Numbered from the stretch's first letter, positions 1-13,483 are shown. The stretch is DNA of 64,000 bases from Straminergon stramineum (GCA_963920665.1 OY987264.1:25648906-25712905); one strand, 5' to 3'. The notes: generated by a model from the letters alone, not told the origin. Program-made: numbers and translations.

Positions 1-530
1 TTTGGTTCTGGAATTTGCTAATTTGTATGAAAGCAGCCAGCTTGATTGAAGAAACACTCGAAGGAGAGAGAAGACAGCTTGTGCATCTCATTAGGATACG
101 AGAAACTGATTGATGACCACGATTTGAAGATTTCATGGTGCACCGCAGTTCGGTAAAGAAAATGATGAATGGATTGAAACATACATTGTGTGCTGGGGGG
201 TCATTAATGGCCAGCCACAAATTTCATTTCATTTTTTCCTGGTAGTGTAATTTGCGATCATGACCAATGGATTTTTTCCTTATGAATTTTCTAAAATAGA
301 AACTTCTTGTGATCCTTTCTAGAGTCACGAAACATTTCATCTATATAATGTGCATGAAATGGCATTTATTCATTAACAATCATATATAATCATATAGTAA
401 TAGTGACGCATTCATAAATGGCAGTGTTGTTCACAATTAGCAAATTTTCTTCAAAAAATTCTAATATTATCCCATAGACTTGTAGCACACATTACTAGGA
501 TTCCAACTAGTATAGCCAAAGTGCATTCAA
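1..530. other. Intergenic AT-rich DNA, nothing recognised
   Basis: No long open frame, RNA gene or repeat boundary could be supported here. The base composition matches the intergenic DNA elsewhere in the window. Confidence 0.5.
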
Positions 531-789
531 TTGGATTGATTGCTTCTAAGAGTCAAAAAAGGGATAGACTATTATTCTACATCAATGGTTGAAAATTTTG
601 CTAAGAAGATTGCAAAGTAAGTGAAACTAGCTTATATAGGTTTTCAAACTCAAGATGAAATTGGATTGATTGTTTCTAAGAATAAGAAAAATGATATACT
701 ATTACCTCTATGTCAATGGTTGAAAATTCTACTATGAGGATTGTAAAGTAAGCTTACAAACATTTATAGATTTTCCAACTCAAGATGAA
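531..789. repeat. Two-copy tandem repeat, about 130-bp unit
   Basis: A unit beginning TTGGATTGATTG and ending in CTCAAGATGAAA occurs twice head to tail, starting at 531 and again at 661. The copies differ by scattered substitutions and small indels, so the duplication is not recent. No coding potential is seen. Confidence 0.75.
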
Positions 790-858
790 AATGAAAAGAG
801 AGTAGAAGATTGATATTTGGTTGCATATGGTGTAGTGATATATGTTGTAGGGGGGAAG

Positions 859-1795
859 TTAACCCCTTAAGTTCTTTGACTTTGTTTTCACCGAAAATGC
901 TCCAAAATTGCCATTTCTAGTACATGTATCAACTTTTGGAAAAAAAAACAATGTTTTGGGGAACATGTAATAGTAGGATCTTGTAGTATGCTGACTTGAG
1001 AACATTTCAAAAAAAAAATTCAAAAATTTCGACTATATAGATTGCAAGATATGAGTTTTCAAATTTACAAAAATCCTATTTTTGTCCCTACAAAAACCTA
1101 GGTAGTTGCACTTCACAAGTTCACATTTGTATAAAAAAAAATGTTCAAAATAGTGGTGCTTCTTTGGATTCATTCTTTGATTCAACTTAGCTACATGCTT
1201 GAAAAATTTCAGATCATTTGGAATTGTACAACATGTAGGAAAAATATAATAAGGAGAAAGAAGTAGAAAATGATTCCAAATACAAAATTGTTAACAATTT
1301 ATTTTCAGAATTTCAAAATTCCAATCCCAATGGTTGTAATGTTATAATAAACAATCTGCATAAAATAATCTATTTTTTTTAAATATAGAAATTTAAGTAA
1401 AATAATGGACTTCTAAGTTTATTTTAAAGTAGAGAGTCCAAAACTGCCTACAAACTAAAATTCTTCAAAACTTTTGACTCATTAATCAAAACGGAATGAT
1501 TCAAAGCTTTTTATGCTTATGTAAAAATAGGGAATTAATTTCCAATTATTTTTTGTGAAAAAAATGATTTTTTCTAATCTGCCAGAACAACCCATTTAAG
1601 GAAAAAAATAACATATTAGGCTATAACTTTTGACTCACAATTTCAAATGTCCTAAATTTTAGTGAATATGAAAGATATTCCTTGTCCCCACCTTCTCTTA
1701 AAGTTTGGTTTGAAAACATGGAAATCTGTACTCAAACGTACTTGCCCAAAATTTTTATGTTGCCAAAAAACATAGCTTGGTCCTTCAGGGGGTAA
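859..1795 (-). mobile_element. TTAA-flanked element, copy A (about 930 bp)
   Basis: The left end is TTAA followed by CCCCTTAAG. The right end is CCTTCAGGGG followed by GTAA, a decayed TTAA. The interior shares blocks with the other copies, such as a TTGTACAATTCCAAATGAT-like block that here lies on the opposite strand. It has no transposase frame, so it would be a non-autonomous DNA element. The terminal mismatches suggest an old insertion. Confidence 0.7.
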
Positions 1796-2241
1796 CTATA
1801 AGCTTGGCAATTTAAGTTTCCCAAACAAGTGTGCAAAAAGCATCTTTAATTTACTAATAAATAATATTATGAATGGTAAAACTATTTTCTTTCATAAATA
1901 TATAGATTATGGAAATATACCATATATTCATATAGAGTAAATACTATATATTCATCCAAATCTATATACATTTATCCAAACTTGACAATGTTGTCTACCT
2001 TTGATTTTTTTAATGATTTTTGGTGATTTTGTCCATTAAAAATAAAAAATATCTCATCAAATATATCATTTGCCCCTCCCTGCCAAACAAGGACTTTGAT
2101 ATATCCATGGTTGTTTGAGCTTAATAGATTGGCAACCTCCATCTTGGTTTTATTGCTTAACTTTGGTTGGTCATTTGTATTTTAACTTTAGATTTAGGGT
2201 TAATAAATTGTGATTGATTTACTTCATAATCTTTACCTCAT

Positions 2242-3187
2242 TTAACCCCTAAAGGACCAAGTGTTTGTTCAACATTCACCAAAAATTTTGAATAGGTTCA
2301 TATAAAGTCCTTTATAGTTGGATGATCATGAAATTTGGACACAATGTATAAACATATACATCGTTGAAAAAATTATTTTTTTTATTAGGTGTCAAGATCA
2401 AAAGTTGTGTTGCCCTAAACTTTTTAGGCAGTTTGGGTAATTTAAAAATCTTTTGGGAATCTTTTGCAAAAAACTCATCAATTTTTGAAATTTGGCATGT
2501 ATTTAAATATTAAAATACAGGATAAAATTTTCCAAAAACAAACAAATTTTAGTCCTCAAATCATATTCTAAAAGGAGGCAAATTTTGTTAGCTATGTAGG
2601 GGTAGTTTCAAGAAAAAACATTCTCTCCTAACTTCAAATCTTATTATCTTGCACTCTGTGGAGTCAAAATTCTTGAAATTTTTTCCACATATTCCAAATG
2701 TTTGACTCTAACTTTTCACCATTTGGATTTCAAATAAATTTATTTGTCATTGCACAAGAAAATGACTAGTGTATTGCCAACTTACTTAATGTCTATGCAT
2801 TGCAAGGTGATTTAGAGTAAGCTAGACTCCATATTTTCTTCTAAAGTTTGTCTTGGGTGAAACTAACATCATGTACTTACAAATGGTTAAAATCTTCATT
2901 TTATTGTAGAGCAAAAAATTTACTCTAAAAGGGCTCGAAGTTTCATGACCTGGTTTCGCAAGAATGAAAAAAAGTTTTTTTTCTCACTTCTAATGTTATA
3001 ATCTTCCAATCTGCGCAATCAAATGGGCTGAAATTTTGTCCATACTTTGATAAAATACTTCACTTCAGTTTTGCACGGTTGAAGTTTCCAAAAAAAGTTT
3101 CAATTTTTATTTTTTAATAACATACCAAAAAACCATAGATTTTGACAATGTCTCCATGAAAAAAAAACTCAGTCCTTTAGGGGTTAA
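2242..3187. mobile_element. TTAA-flanked element, copy B (about 938 bp)
   Basis: TTAA followed by CCCCTAAAGGACCAAG opens the element at 2242, and AGTCCTTTAGGGG followed by TTAA closes it at 3187. The terminal inverted repeat is therefore about 13-15 bp, with intact TTAA on both sides. No protein is encoded. It is only about 450 bp downstream of copy A. Confidence 0.8.
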
Positions 3188-3589
3188 TGTGAATTTGCTT
3201 ATTTGGCAAGGCCACAAGGGATGGGGCACTACCTAAACTTGCAACTTCCAAATTTGAAAGCTCAATTTCACAACAGAAGGAGATAAGCAAATGCAAAAAG
3301 GCGGCTTAATGGCTGCAAAAGAGGCAGACATGACTACATGTAAGCATAAAAACCATAAATTTATTGCTACAAATAAACCTTGTGAGTTGTGACTTGCAAT
3401 CAATCAAAATTTATATTTCTAATTTGGAAGATTGACATAAATTTTACAACATTAAGCTAGGCAAGATAGTTGTAGTAAATGTAACTAGAAATTGTTACAC
3501 ACTCACCTAAAATATCAAACATGTAATTTTTGGGTGATAGGAAGAATGATTGGTAGATTTTGTACCATTTAGGCTAAAACTCATTGTAG

Positions 3590-5060
3590 TATGATTTTTT
3601 GGAATAAAATCTTTATACAAAATAAATATATGGATGATTATGAATTTTAAAAAGAACTCTATACCACCAAAGTTTGAGACCTAAAAAATGTAGGTCAAAA
3701 GTTATTCACAAAATAGAGTGACAAATTTTTTTGAAGAAAATAGACACTTCGATGTTTAAATTATTAGAAAATAGTAGAAAAATTAAAAAACTAAACTAAA
3801 AATTGACAATTGTGAAGACTCAATGGTGATAAGATTTTTCCAAAAGAATGAGCTTGAAACCATATTCAATGTGTAGAAGTAAGTGTGCCATGGAGCCCTA
3901 TTTGCATGAATGTGGTGGTCAGAAAATAATTTATTTTTTAATGCCCTCATGTAGAATATGCCCGCCTACTATGAAAATATACCACATAAATTTTAGTTTT
4001 AGATCATTAATTTAGGGTACTCCTAATTCCCCCAACCCCTTAAAATTTGAAAGAATGATAAATTACTAAAATCAAATTTTAAATATAAAAAAGTATTTTT
4101 AAAATTTTTAAAATAAGAAATAAGATTACAATGAAAACATCCATTTCCAATGAAAAATTTAAGTTCATCAAATTCATGATTCAAAAGTTATAGCAGATCA
4201 CAAGTTCCTTACATTATGTGTGATTATGGATGGATGTATCTTGCACACCCTTTTGTACAATGAATGAATTCAAACATGTTTGAAGGATGGATGATTGCAA
4301 GAATCCAACTTGTCTTGTTTTTTGTCCCTTTAGCTTCAAATATATGGATTTTTGCTCACAACTTTGGCTTCATATGTTCATTTACTAACATGAAATTTGA
4401 AAGGAAGGTATATGTACATGGTAGTTTTAGACACTGAGTAATTTTTTTTATTTTCTGAAAAATTATTTTACAACTTTTAAACAACCTCCAATTGGAGGTC
4501 TACTTTCACCATTTGGGAGAGGGGGGGGGGGGGGGAGGGGGGAGGATAGTACTATTTTTGACCCAAAAATTGAAATTTGAAGCTCAAAATTGGGATACAA
4601 TGACTTCTACTAAATTTATACAAGCTCCACAAGAGGTTTTCTAAAAATAGTAAAATTTTCACCTTCCACATGTGCTCAAAGTGTACTAACTTTGCTCAAG
4701 TGTAGGGATTACAATTTTTTCTCTCCAAAGATGAAAATGTTTGAAAAGGAGAATCTTCAAGTTAGAAAAATTTTCTTTTTTGAATTTTCTTTTTTTGAAT
4801 TATTTTCCTATTTTCTAAAAATCAAAGACAGAGCTTCCATTTTCTTGGTATTTTTCATTATGCTTTTTTTGTGCATAAATTTTAGAGATAAATTTTTTTA
4901 ATTCAATATTTTTAGAGACATATTATTTTGAATGTTTTATAAATTATTCATATTTTATTTCATTTATAAAAAAGTATTCCAAAAGTCACAATACTCACTC
5001 AAAAAGGCCGTTTCAAGCCAAAGATTTTTTGCAATGACCCTAATACAAAATCTTGTTCTC
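3590..5060. repeat. Foldback repeat related to 39.57-40.31 kb
   Basis: The segment from about 4285 to 5060 matches, on the opposite strand, the segment from about 39570 to 40310. Shared blocks include a dipeptide-like frame with FEKENLQVRK at 4737 versus VEKENLQVRK in the inverse copy. The segment from about 3590 to 4200 resembles the 39.7-40.2 kb copy in the same orientation, so 3.6-5.06 kb looks like an imperfect inverted pair. Boundaries were judged by eye. The small open frame at 4692-4901 is part of the repeat and is not a gene. Confidence 0.5.
4521..4535 (+). repeat. Run of 15 G with G-rich flanks
   Basis: An uninterrupted G run is followed by further G blocks up to about 4545. It could fold as a G-quadruplex, or its length may be an assembly approximation. 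The homologous position in the 40.1-kb copy has only six C on the plus strand. Confidence 0.8.
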
Positions 5061-6141
5061 TTCATTCATTAAATTTTTTTTTATAGATTCTCATATAATA
5101 ATATTCTCACATTTGGGTAGGATCAATGTTTAAAAGTTCTCTCTACAAATATTCTATTATTGAAAGAGTCCAAATATAATTCACCTCAATTCAAAATATG
5201 ACCTTTCAAAATGACTACAATAGTTTGAATCCTTTCTTTTGAAACTCATCATTGAATTATTTTCAAAGATGAACTCAATAGCAACACTTCATATTTTTTG
5301 GAAGTTTAGAGGCTATCCTCTGATCCTATAGTTGGAAGTTGTAGATTGCATAGAGACCAACAAGCTTACAAGCTACATGTATCATCTACATTGTTCATCG
5401 AAGACACCCTATTTCATGCGTTATTAGTGCTATATAACCCCCAAATGACCAAATTAATTCCAGTACAGTATCTAGCTTCAGTTGATGAGAAAAACAAAAA
5501 TTCATGCTAGACTTTTTGGTGTCCCCAGACTACGAAATTCGGGTAGGTAGGCTTTAGATAAGCTTGTGTGTACGTGGTACGTAGCACTCATGAAGATTTG
5601 CAAACATGATTTTGCCGGTGCCAGTGTCATAGTTCGGTGGAATGATCAGTGACTGGCTTTTTACACCGAGCAACTATATGCACAAGTTCTCAGAAGGGTA
5701 TAAGTGGCAGTGGATTCAATTGCCCTCACCCCATGTGTCTCAATATAAGCAATTTCCCAAAGAAAACGACGGCATGTATGCAAGCTTCAAGACCTAACAA
5801 TGAAAGTGTTCATGATCTTAATTCTTTAACACCTCTGTAATATTTATATTGCCAACTTTCCCCTTCAATTTAAGAGTGAAAAATGATCAGCCCTTGTTTC
5901 ACTTAGTCAGACTGCGATACCTACCCGGAAGAGGCGCACTTGGATTCAGCACTGCAGGCCTTCCAGAAGAAGATGACTACTAACTGTTGACAATTTGTAA
6001 GTACAACTCAGCATACTATCTTTACAATATCCCACTTCCCAATGTTTCATAACTGCCTTATTAGATGCTACAGTATCAGTATACACGTTCCCTGAACCCC
6101 TTCCAGAGTCTGAAATTGAAGTCATCTGGTCATGACTGACC
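5061..6141. other. Intergenic region downstream of the B3 gene
   Basis: No supported gene. The last few hundred bases before 6142 are less AT-rich and probably hold the 3' untranslated region of the minus-strand B3 gene. Short open frames at 5649-5840 and 5946-6167 lack any recognisable domain. Confidence 0.4.
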
Positions 6142-8762
6142 CTACATTCGAAGCTCGTAGTGGTCATGAACTAAGCTTCTGCCAACCATTGGAATGGGAA
6201 CAACTCGGAAGATGCGAACGAGAATGGTGCGAGTTTTTTTGCAAATGAGCTCAAACACACAGACGTCACCTTCCTCAAGGAGATGCTGTAGTGCAAACAA
6301 GGCCCAAGGCTTACGGTAGAATTGGACTTGGAATTGCACATTCTCCCGACCGTGTACTTCCCATGTCTTTCCTGTACAATCAACAAGAGTTATCCGAGTA
6401 GATGAGGTTGGCAAACCTGCGTCCGCCACAAATCGTTCTGGTAGTATCTGCAACCACAGCTGAGTCATTTCACTACGAAGAACGGGAGATTGAAACAAGT
6501 CTCGAGCTTATATGATCGTCTAAGGTAGAGGATATTAAAACCGTTAGGATCCTGACCCTTGTTAGTATCAACAATCACTCATGTAATAAAATACTTCGTC
6601 GGATGCATTCGCTATGGATTCGTTTCGTGAAAACAAGACTTGTTACTGGTCTTATAATGTCTATGAGAATCAGGTTGTCTATTGTCACTATTCAAGGTCA
6701 ATAACCTCTCACCCTCAAACTGCAGAAGAAATTTTTACTCGAGGATAAAAATTAGACCTAATCAGAATTGCCTCTTGTATCCAAAGATCTCTCCTCAGCT
6801 CTCTATTGATATCTCAAAACTCACACTCCTACATGTAACGTCAATTTCGCTTAAACTCACAAGTATGCATGATAAAAGTCTTTGAATAATGCAAATGGTA
6901 GCCTCTACCTTAAAATTTATGCTCCACCCAAAACAGCACAGCTACAGCACGACAAAGAATTAAAATTACTTTATTGCACGTCGGAAGCATCATTCACTAG
7001 GTAATGGCAGTATAAATTTGATGTTAAGGGTGGCTTACCAAGTGAAAGCCCCCGTACACTTGGTCTTCTGTCATCACAACCAGGAAATTGGGGGTCTTCG
7101 TGACGGTCTGGGCATGCGCGTCTGCCAATACCCTAGCACGCTGCCTTTCCAACGACGTAACCGTCCTCCTTTTGGATAAAATGGTCACCGCAAGAGGGTT
7201 AATGGTGTCGAAAGGAGACTTTGTACCTTGCCGACTTTGGCCACTGTCGACCCCACTTTCTCCCCGATCAATCTGCGTGTTCGGAACATTCAGATTTGCT
7301 GGAGTTAAATTCACCCCCTCTTCCATTTGGGTGTCTGCATTGATAGTCTGGACCTTCCTGATGTCCGCCAATTTCTGAAGCCTTCTTCTCTTACAGGGAG
7401 TTGCAGGAGCTTGGTCCGTCATCGCCTGCTGTGATACACTCGAACCTCTTAATTATGGATGAATTTCTCTACAATAACATTCTAGAACATCGTGCACACT
7501 TGCCACGCTATCATTGCTCACTTGTCAGACGTTCAAACTATGTCATAGTGGAAAAATTTAGACCCCAGTTGGTAAGAATTGAAGACTGAGTTTTTGAGTA
7601 TACCAGTTGACCATGATGATCAGACAAGGAAGGGTCAACCTCTTTTTCAGTTTCTTCTTCCGCTTCTGTGTCACTGTCGCTTGATATCACACGCTTGTTA
7701 GTCCTGGGATTCTCGTCTGATTCGGTGGCGGACGGCTGTTGCTGGCTTCGAGGAGAGTAGCTGATTTCTCTTTTGACATTTGCATCGTGGTGTGTGGAAG
7801 TGCTGATGTTTCCATCCTCGTCGAAGATCGTGAAACGGAAGTGCGAATTCTCCGTAAGCTCAAAGACCACAACATCACCAGGCTTAAGATCGTTGTCTCT
7901 GGCAAATCGTTTCCATCCTTGGAGCCACAAGGGATGCCTCGCTGCAGAAGCAAATGACACCTTCCACTTTCTGCCTTCTCCATTTTCTAGAGTGATTACT
8001 CTGTCGAGATCGCGGAAGTGTTCTTGAACAAACGGAGTAGGTACAGCCTAAGCAATCCACGACAGAAACCTCAGTTCGAGAGGAGTTTCAAATACTCTTG
8101 ACCATCAATCTAAAATTTGACGAGTTTCTTGAACCTCCAGAGGACCAGGCATCCCAATTTGGGACTTCCTGTATGTTCTCTTAAGCAGGTTCTGAGTAGG
8201 TCATCTGAAGACTTTCTTTTGTAGAATTTTACATATTTTTTTGATCAACACACGCAATGTTCTACATTGACTCTAGTTATAATAAAATTGAACCCCGTCC
8301 GGATTATATTTTTCTCAATATGATTAATTCATTTTCAAACTATAAATCCCTGATTCTTTAGCGCTTAAATATTGCGAGGCCTACAAACTTAAAATATGAA
8401 CCTACAGTATCCTTGGATTCCTATGTTGCATTCAAAGGAGCTCACAGAAGAGTGCACGGACATCATTTGGTGCTTACTATGCAGGGCGATGACTTTGCAA
8501 GAAGCCCCGGCTGGCCATGTGCAGCATTCCTGTTGATCACTTTGACGAAATGGGGCTTGTCGAGACAATCCTCCTTGATCCAATCAAGCACTTTCGAATC
8601 CACTTTTGTTGGGTCGCAGGTGCTCCCATTGTATACGATGGCCTCCGCATCAGGCTCCCACAATCTCTTCCAGTCGTCTACGTAGGAGTAATCCTGCCTT
8701 GCATTTGGCATGGCGGCACTTGAAACTTGCAGCAAGCGTCGTAGTTGCCGGCAGACTGGCAT
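6142..8762 (-). CDS. Protein with two B3 DNA-binding domains (REM-like)
   Basis: Four exons on the minus strand are proposed: 8762-8478, 8047-7604, 7425-7039 and 6447-6142. All junctions are GT-AG and phase 0, giving about 473 residues. The first B3 domain spans exons 1-2: KPHFVKVI, then PFVQEHFRDLDRVITLENG, then WLQGWKRFARDNDLKPGD and VVVFEL. A charged linker follows, with an acidic run (EAEEETEKEV) and a basic patch (CKRRRLQKL). The second B3 domain spans exons 3-4: FLVVMTEDQVYGGFHL joined to ILPERFVADAGLP, then HLLEEGDVCVFEL. Paired B3 domains of this type occur in plant REM nuclear transcription factors, so a DNA-binding role is inferred. The target genes are unknown. The start could be 8762 or the ATG at 8711, and the exon 1 donor is the least certain junction because it leaves the first B3 domain several residues longer than usual. 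Confidence 0.8.
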
Positions 8763-9202
8763 AGAAATGTCACAAATATGCTCGAGCCTTACGTCGTTTT
8801 CTTACTTTTCTAGCGAAAACAGAAAAAGACACCAGAAAAAAAATTCTGAGTGAGCAAATGGATGAGTGGATGCAATCACTGGAATAGGAATAGTCGGAGA
8901 ACATTTGATGCAAGTATAACATGAACACATATCTATCAGCGATTGTAATCTTGAACTCTTGAGAGCGTCAGGTACTAGTCGATATCGATGATCATGATGC
9001 AGCCGCCACCATCACAAGCTGTTGAGGATGAGTCAATAACTGCAACAGCAGGGGGTTCAATCACGAACTAGTGCACCGCAACGCTAAAGCCAGCATTTAT
9101 GAAGTTTATCATGCCAAGTCAGCAAATGGTTTGATGTTATGACACGAATTCCGACCCTCATTACTGGAAGATCATCGTACAGTTGCAACAATCTTAGTTA
9201 AC

Positions 9203-10678
9203 TTACAGGTCCACTTCAAGTGCACCAATTTCCTCAGCATTCCTTCTCAAAACGTACCCTGTCAGCCAGAAACTGGCTTCCAATTCATCGTAAGTTGCAA
9301 TGAACCACCCTGCCTAGTCAGAATAAACATTCGCATACAATCGAAGCAAGAAGAAGGCAACACATATAGGGGCTCATCTGCATAAAGTTCTAAAGTCTAG
9401 GACATGTATAGATTTCAGAACACAAGGTCTAAATATAAAGGTACCAAGTTTGTGGAAATATGCCAATTTAACAAAACTAATGTTGGCAGAAGGAAATGAA
9501 TGGAAAAATGGTATATTGCCCATTTTAACAAAAATTTCAATCATTCTACCTTGCATATTAACCCAAGCATGTATATGCATGTATATGCATAAGTAAATTA
9601 TAATTTGTCCACCACCAAGTTTTATTGTTTGGTTGATAGTTTGTGCTATGAACTTCAATATGTTTCATGTACAACACCAAGTTAATTTATTAGAACTAAA
9701 TTAGTTGAGAAGATGATTAAATTCTCATAGTGTATAATCTCTAGCAAATTGTAGGCATGCTTTCACATTTCTAATAGGATGATGAGTGTCTCTCTTCACT
9801 TTCTTTCATGAAAGTATGTCAACTCTAAGTGTACATGAATGACAATTTGATGACTAACTTCTATAATCCCCTATTCTCGTTGCACTTGCCTTACAACATC
9901 TACACAAGTATCTATTCTTCTAGCACATTTCTTTCTCAAGAGAAAACATTTTCTTTGAGAAATAGAGTGAGAGATGACTGCTAACTTAACATTAGTGCAC
10001 ACAAATGCATTGACATTGACATGTGTGTGAGTACTCTCATTAAATTTCTACTCCAAACAAAAGGTAACTGATTAAACAATAATGAAGTGAAAGTCACTTG
10101 TCAAGTTGCATACGCAAGCATTTAATGCTCAGGTATCTAACCTGTGATCAATCGTGGACAAAACATTACATGAAAAAAATCTTTGAAATTTGAAGATTTT
10201 GCAAACCGTGGTACATTTGTGGCCCAACAATTTCTAACCCATACTAGAGGTATTTAAAAGGGTTCAGATGAGAAGTTAGAAAGGACGTTTTGGAAAAGGC
10301 AGGCGATGGCAACTAGAAAGTAAGGACATTGTCTCATTCTAAGTCTCATCTAATAATAAGGGGACCAAACTGCACTTTAGCACCAAAATAAGGGCCTGTA
10401 GGTGAGTTTGGGAATGCATAGCCACTTCGCGACTCCTTGCAACACCAGCACAAGAGCTAGTAAGCCAAACCAAGCTCAAACCAATTTTTGCAATCCGGTC
10501 TTTTTTGCCTATCCAGAGCATGACTTACAATTCAGGGTGGAAGACAGGTTACCTTTCAAATACCTCTGATAATTACAATTTTTAAGAGGTCCTGCAGAAC
10601 GTGCAAGCTATAAGAATCCAGATTCACATCAGAAAGGTAAGGGGCCGAAGAATTTGAACTTGATCGTAGAGCTCTCAT
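9203..10678 (-). CDS. Small two-exon protein of about 73 aa, unrecognised
   Basis: Exon 1 (10678-10564) starts at an ATG and ends at an AGAG|GTATTT donor. Exon 2 (9309-9203) follows a GGCAG acceptor and ends in TAA. The phases agree (38 codons plus 1, then 2 plus 35 codons). The predicted protein has a Ser-rich start, then LHVLQDLLKIVIIRGWF, YDELEASFWLTGYVLRRN and an acidic tail ending EIGALEVDL. The regular helix-like spacing and exact phase match argue for a real gene. The intron is long (about 1.25 kb, AT-rich). It lies between the B3 gene and the fibrillin gene on the same strand. The exon 1 frame continues upstream to about 10698 after a possible acceptor, so the true start may lie further upstream. 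I do not recognise the family. Confidence 0.4.
9310..10563 (-). other. Predicted 1.25-kb intron of the 73-aa gene
   Basis: AT-rich sequence with no domain. The frames at 9374-9658 and 10339-10521 have no recognisable features and are treated as intronic noise. Confidence 0.35.
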
Positions 10679-11055
10679 TCTCGCTTCGGATAATTCTGCT
10701 TGTTACAGTTCAGAAGTATCACCCAGATGAAACAGAAGCACGTTCATCAGCAGACAATAAAAAGAATTGTGAAGACAAGAAATGAGCTTCACAACAATTA
10801 CCTCCCTCTATGGGCCAAACCCCAAAGAGGTGTTACATTACATCTGCACAAAATGTCACGTTACACTGCCAGCCTAACTAGTTTCAATTGGCATTCGTCA
10901 TGAATATACACGGATGAAGCGTGTCTCTATCAAGTGCACCAATACGTTGCTCCATCCACAGAAAGAATTAGTGAGAACAAGTGCTCATTCGATTCCACCT
11001 TGTAGATGACGAGCAGTAACTGCCACCAAACCTACTAGCAATCGTAATGCGCTGC

Positions 11056-13420
11056 TCAATAGAGTAATGGACTACCTTCTCTAAGTAGGACGAACAGGCT
11101 GCCACCATCCCCGCGTGTAATCCGAACGTCTTCATCAAGAAAGGTGGTCAACAACCAGGACTGCGCCCGGTCTGTTTGGATTGGGAACTTCAACGGCGGT
11201 TGGCCAGAGAGAGTTCTAGCTACAGCTGTTGCAACCTCTTGGAGAGGTTGCAACAATCCCCGAGCGGGCGTCAAGTCGATATTCTGCCCAAATACATCCA
11301 CGCTTGCAGGAACCCCAATGGACTCCGTCAGCTTCGGAGCCCCAATGACTCCCTCCTCAAATTTCACCTGCAGACACTCAAATCAAACCAATAAACTACT
11401 CAACAATGTATATGCATAACTACTTGTTACTAATTTTGCCCGACACCAAATGTTTCCCATTTCTACTAAGGTAGCAGCACTTCAATCGGACAGTGTGCCC
11501 AAGTTGGCCAAAATGTGCCCAAGGTAAATTCTAGGGCAAGAACGTATCCCTACAGGACGTGTTAATTCTACTCTAGAGAGCCATAGCAAATATCTAGTAG
11601 AGATATATTTTAATCTTAGAATGTACTGCTTCGATACATTCGAGCTTCTCATTTACGATATATCTACCTTGGTCATCTCAGGCAAGTATAAAAGTAGAGA
11701 AAAAAAAGAGGTACTAACAATCTGTTCGTTAAGAGGTAGTTCCAAAATAGTAAAGCTTCACTTCCAGCTATTCCTGAGGATACCCTAAACCACAGAAAAA
11801 AATATCCTTGTCTCAATCAGACAATGGCAACGTTAAGCTTGGTGAAAACTAAACATCTGCATTACATGCAATTAGAAAAAAAAATGTATGTAATACCTGA
11901 ATCCGCTTTGGGCTACGTATTTCAAAGGAAGCAGAGGCGCTGAAAGATGTTGAAGTCAAAGGTCCTTCGAACGACACATTATTTTCCACAGTGAGTGCCT
12001 GGGTATTTATGGTCTGTGAAATCTCACCAACCGTCACCAATGGCAGATTTCCCGCAGCCAACAATGGATAAAGCTCAGAGTACGAGGTATAACTGTCACA
12101 CCAGCAGAGAAAGCATGAGTTGCAATGACACCAGATTAAATTGACGCCACATTCTGAAATCTTCTTGCAAACATGTATATTCCAAAAACTTTCATAGTGC
12201 TAAAACTATAATATGCTTCATGTATGCCATCTCTTTTGGTGTAGGGAAGAAGACGTACGCCAAAATCCACTTTCCATCCAAGAGATTTAGGGCTTCGTTA
12301 GGAGCAGGGGTAGGATTCTTCGCTTCCAGCTGCGAGATGAGCTCAACAATCTCAGCACGGGAGTCACTGCTGGCTCGTAAACCCCTCTGCGTACCATAAA
12401 GAGTATCAATGAGCTGCTGCTTCAGATCTTCCACATCCTCACCAGCTTCATACTGTTCCTCGGACTCTGCCGCATCCAAGGTACCATCGTTGAGAGCTTC
12501 CACGTAGCCTTCGTCAATGGAGCCTGCCGGGGGCTCCAAAAGAACCGCAACCTCTCCTTCACCGTCAGCCGAATTCAAAATACCTGCGACTTCGGGCTCC
12601 TCACCTCTAATTTCAGTTTCAATTCCTTTCTTCTCTCCCTCCTCACCTCTGGAGAAACGTACAATTTCGTGAGGCGAATCAATAGGACAAGCACTGCAAC
12701 TCATCTTCTTTCCCCACATGAGGCATTCTAACACAATCGAGCACATCTCAAAGTGTACGGTTTTCCAACTCGTCGATACGCCAGAGGCACGTAGATTGAC
12801 TCAAAGCCCTAAAAATTAAGCTCAAAGCTAAAACCCTTCCTTTCAATAATCGCGAGACACACTTATTGTTTTATATCACATTTACCAACCAAAATTAAAA
12901 AATTTCAACCAAAGTTAACTCCCTTCCCTTCCTAATCCTCAACAAAAAGAAATAAGAAAAACTCTTCTCTAGTCAAAATAGCGATACAAAACATTTAGTG
13001 CGCCTAACAGATATTGAAATAGCCGGTGAACTTAATTCGTTCGCAGGCCGTCAACGCAGGAAGAAAGAGAGCAGACGCTAGGTTCCACCCCTAATCTCTA
13101 CCAAAAAGTAAACCACAAATGCAAAAATCACAAAATGCGTGTCTCAAGAGATAAGAGCGAAACACGTACTCAATCTCGCCTCCTACGGCAGCGGCGAGAA
13201 CAGAGCTCCGCCGTCTGAAGCCTCGCGGCGCAGCTTCCCAGAGCATTGGCTTCACAGTCACTACCCCAAGTCGCGTCCGACTCCTGCAATTAGCCGACAC
13301 ACTGCTCGTCCGGTCCACGCCTTGGTGCGCCCTGGGGTTCAGGGCGAACTGCTGAGAGGCCATCATCCGCGTGGAGGTCGCCGCCATGGCCATGGTCATT
13401 GCCATTGCCTTTGCAGCCAT
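11056..13420 (-). CDS. Plastid fibrillin (PAP/fibrillin family, FBN1/2-like)
   Basis: Four exons on the minus strand: 13420-13170, 12693-12259, 12092-11897 and 11367-11056. All junctions are GT-AG with matching phases, giving 397 residues. The first roughly 85 residues form a Ser/Arg/Ala-rich, acid-poor plastid transit peptide. An acidic segment follows, then the PAP/fibrillin domain: [75 protein letters not shown], and the conserved C-terminal block with [20 protein letters not shown] and [11 protein letters not shown]. These blocks match the FBN1/FBN2 group, which bind lipid at plastoglobules and thylakoid margins and are linked to photoprotection and stress. An upstream in-frame ATG at 13483 would add 21 residues. 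I preferred 13420 because the transit peptide starts cleanly there (MAAKAMAMT). The family and domain are clear; the subgroup is an inference. Confidence 0.92.
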
Positions 13421-13483
13421 CACTCGACCAATTCCACGAATTCCAAAATCAGGTAGGTTCTCCCCGTCTCCTCGTGAATGCAA

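Noticed and set aside
13139..13456. 105-aa plus-strand frame over the fibrillin first exon
   Set aside because: Antisense shadow of the GC-rich transit-peptide exon.
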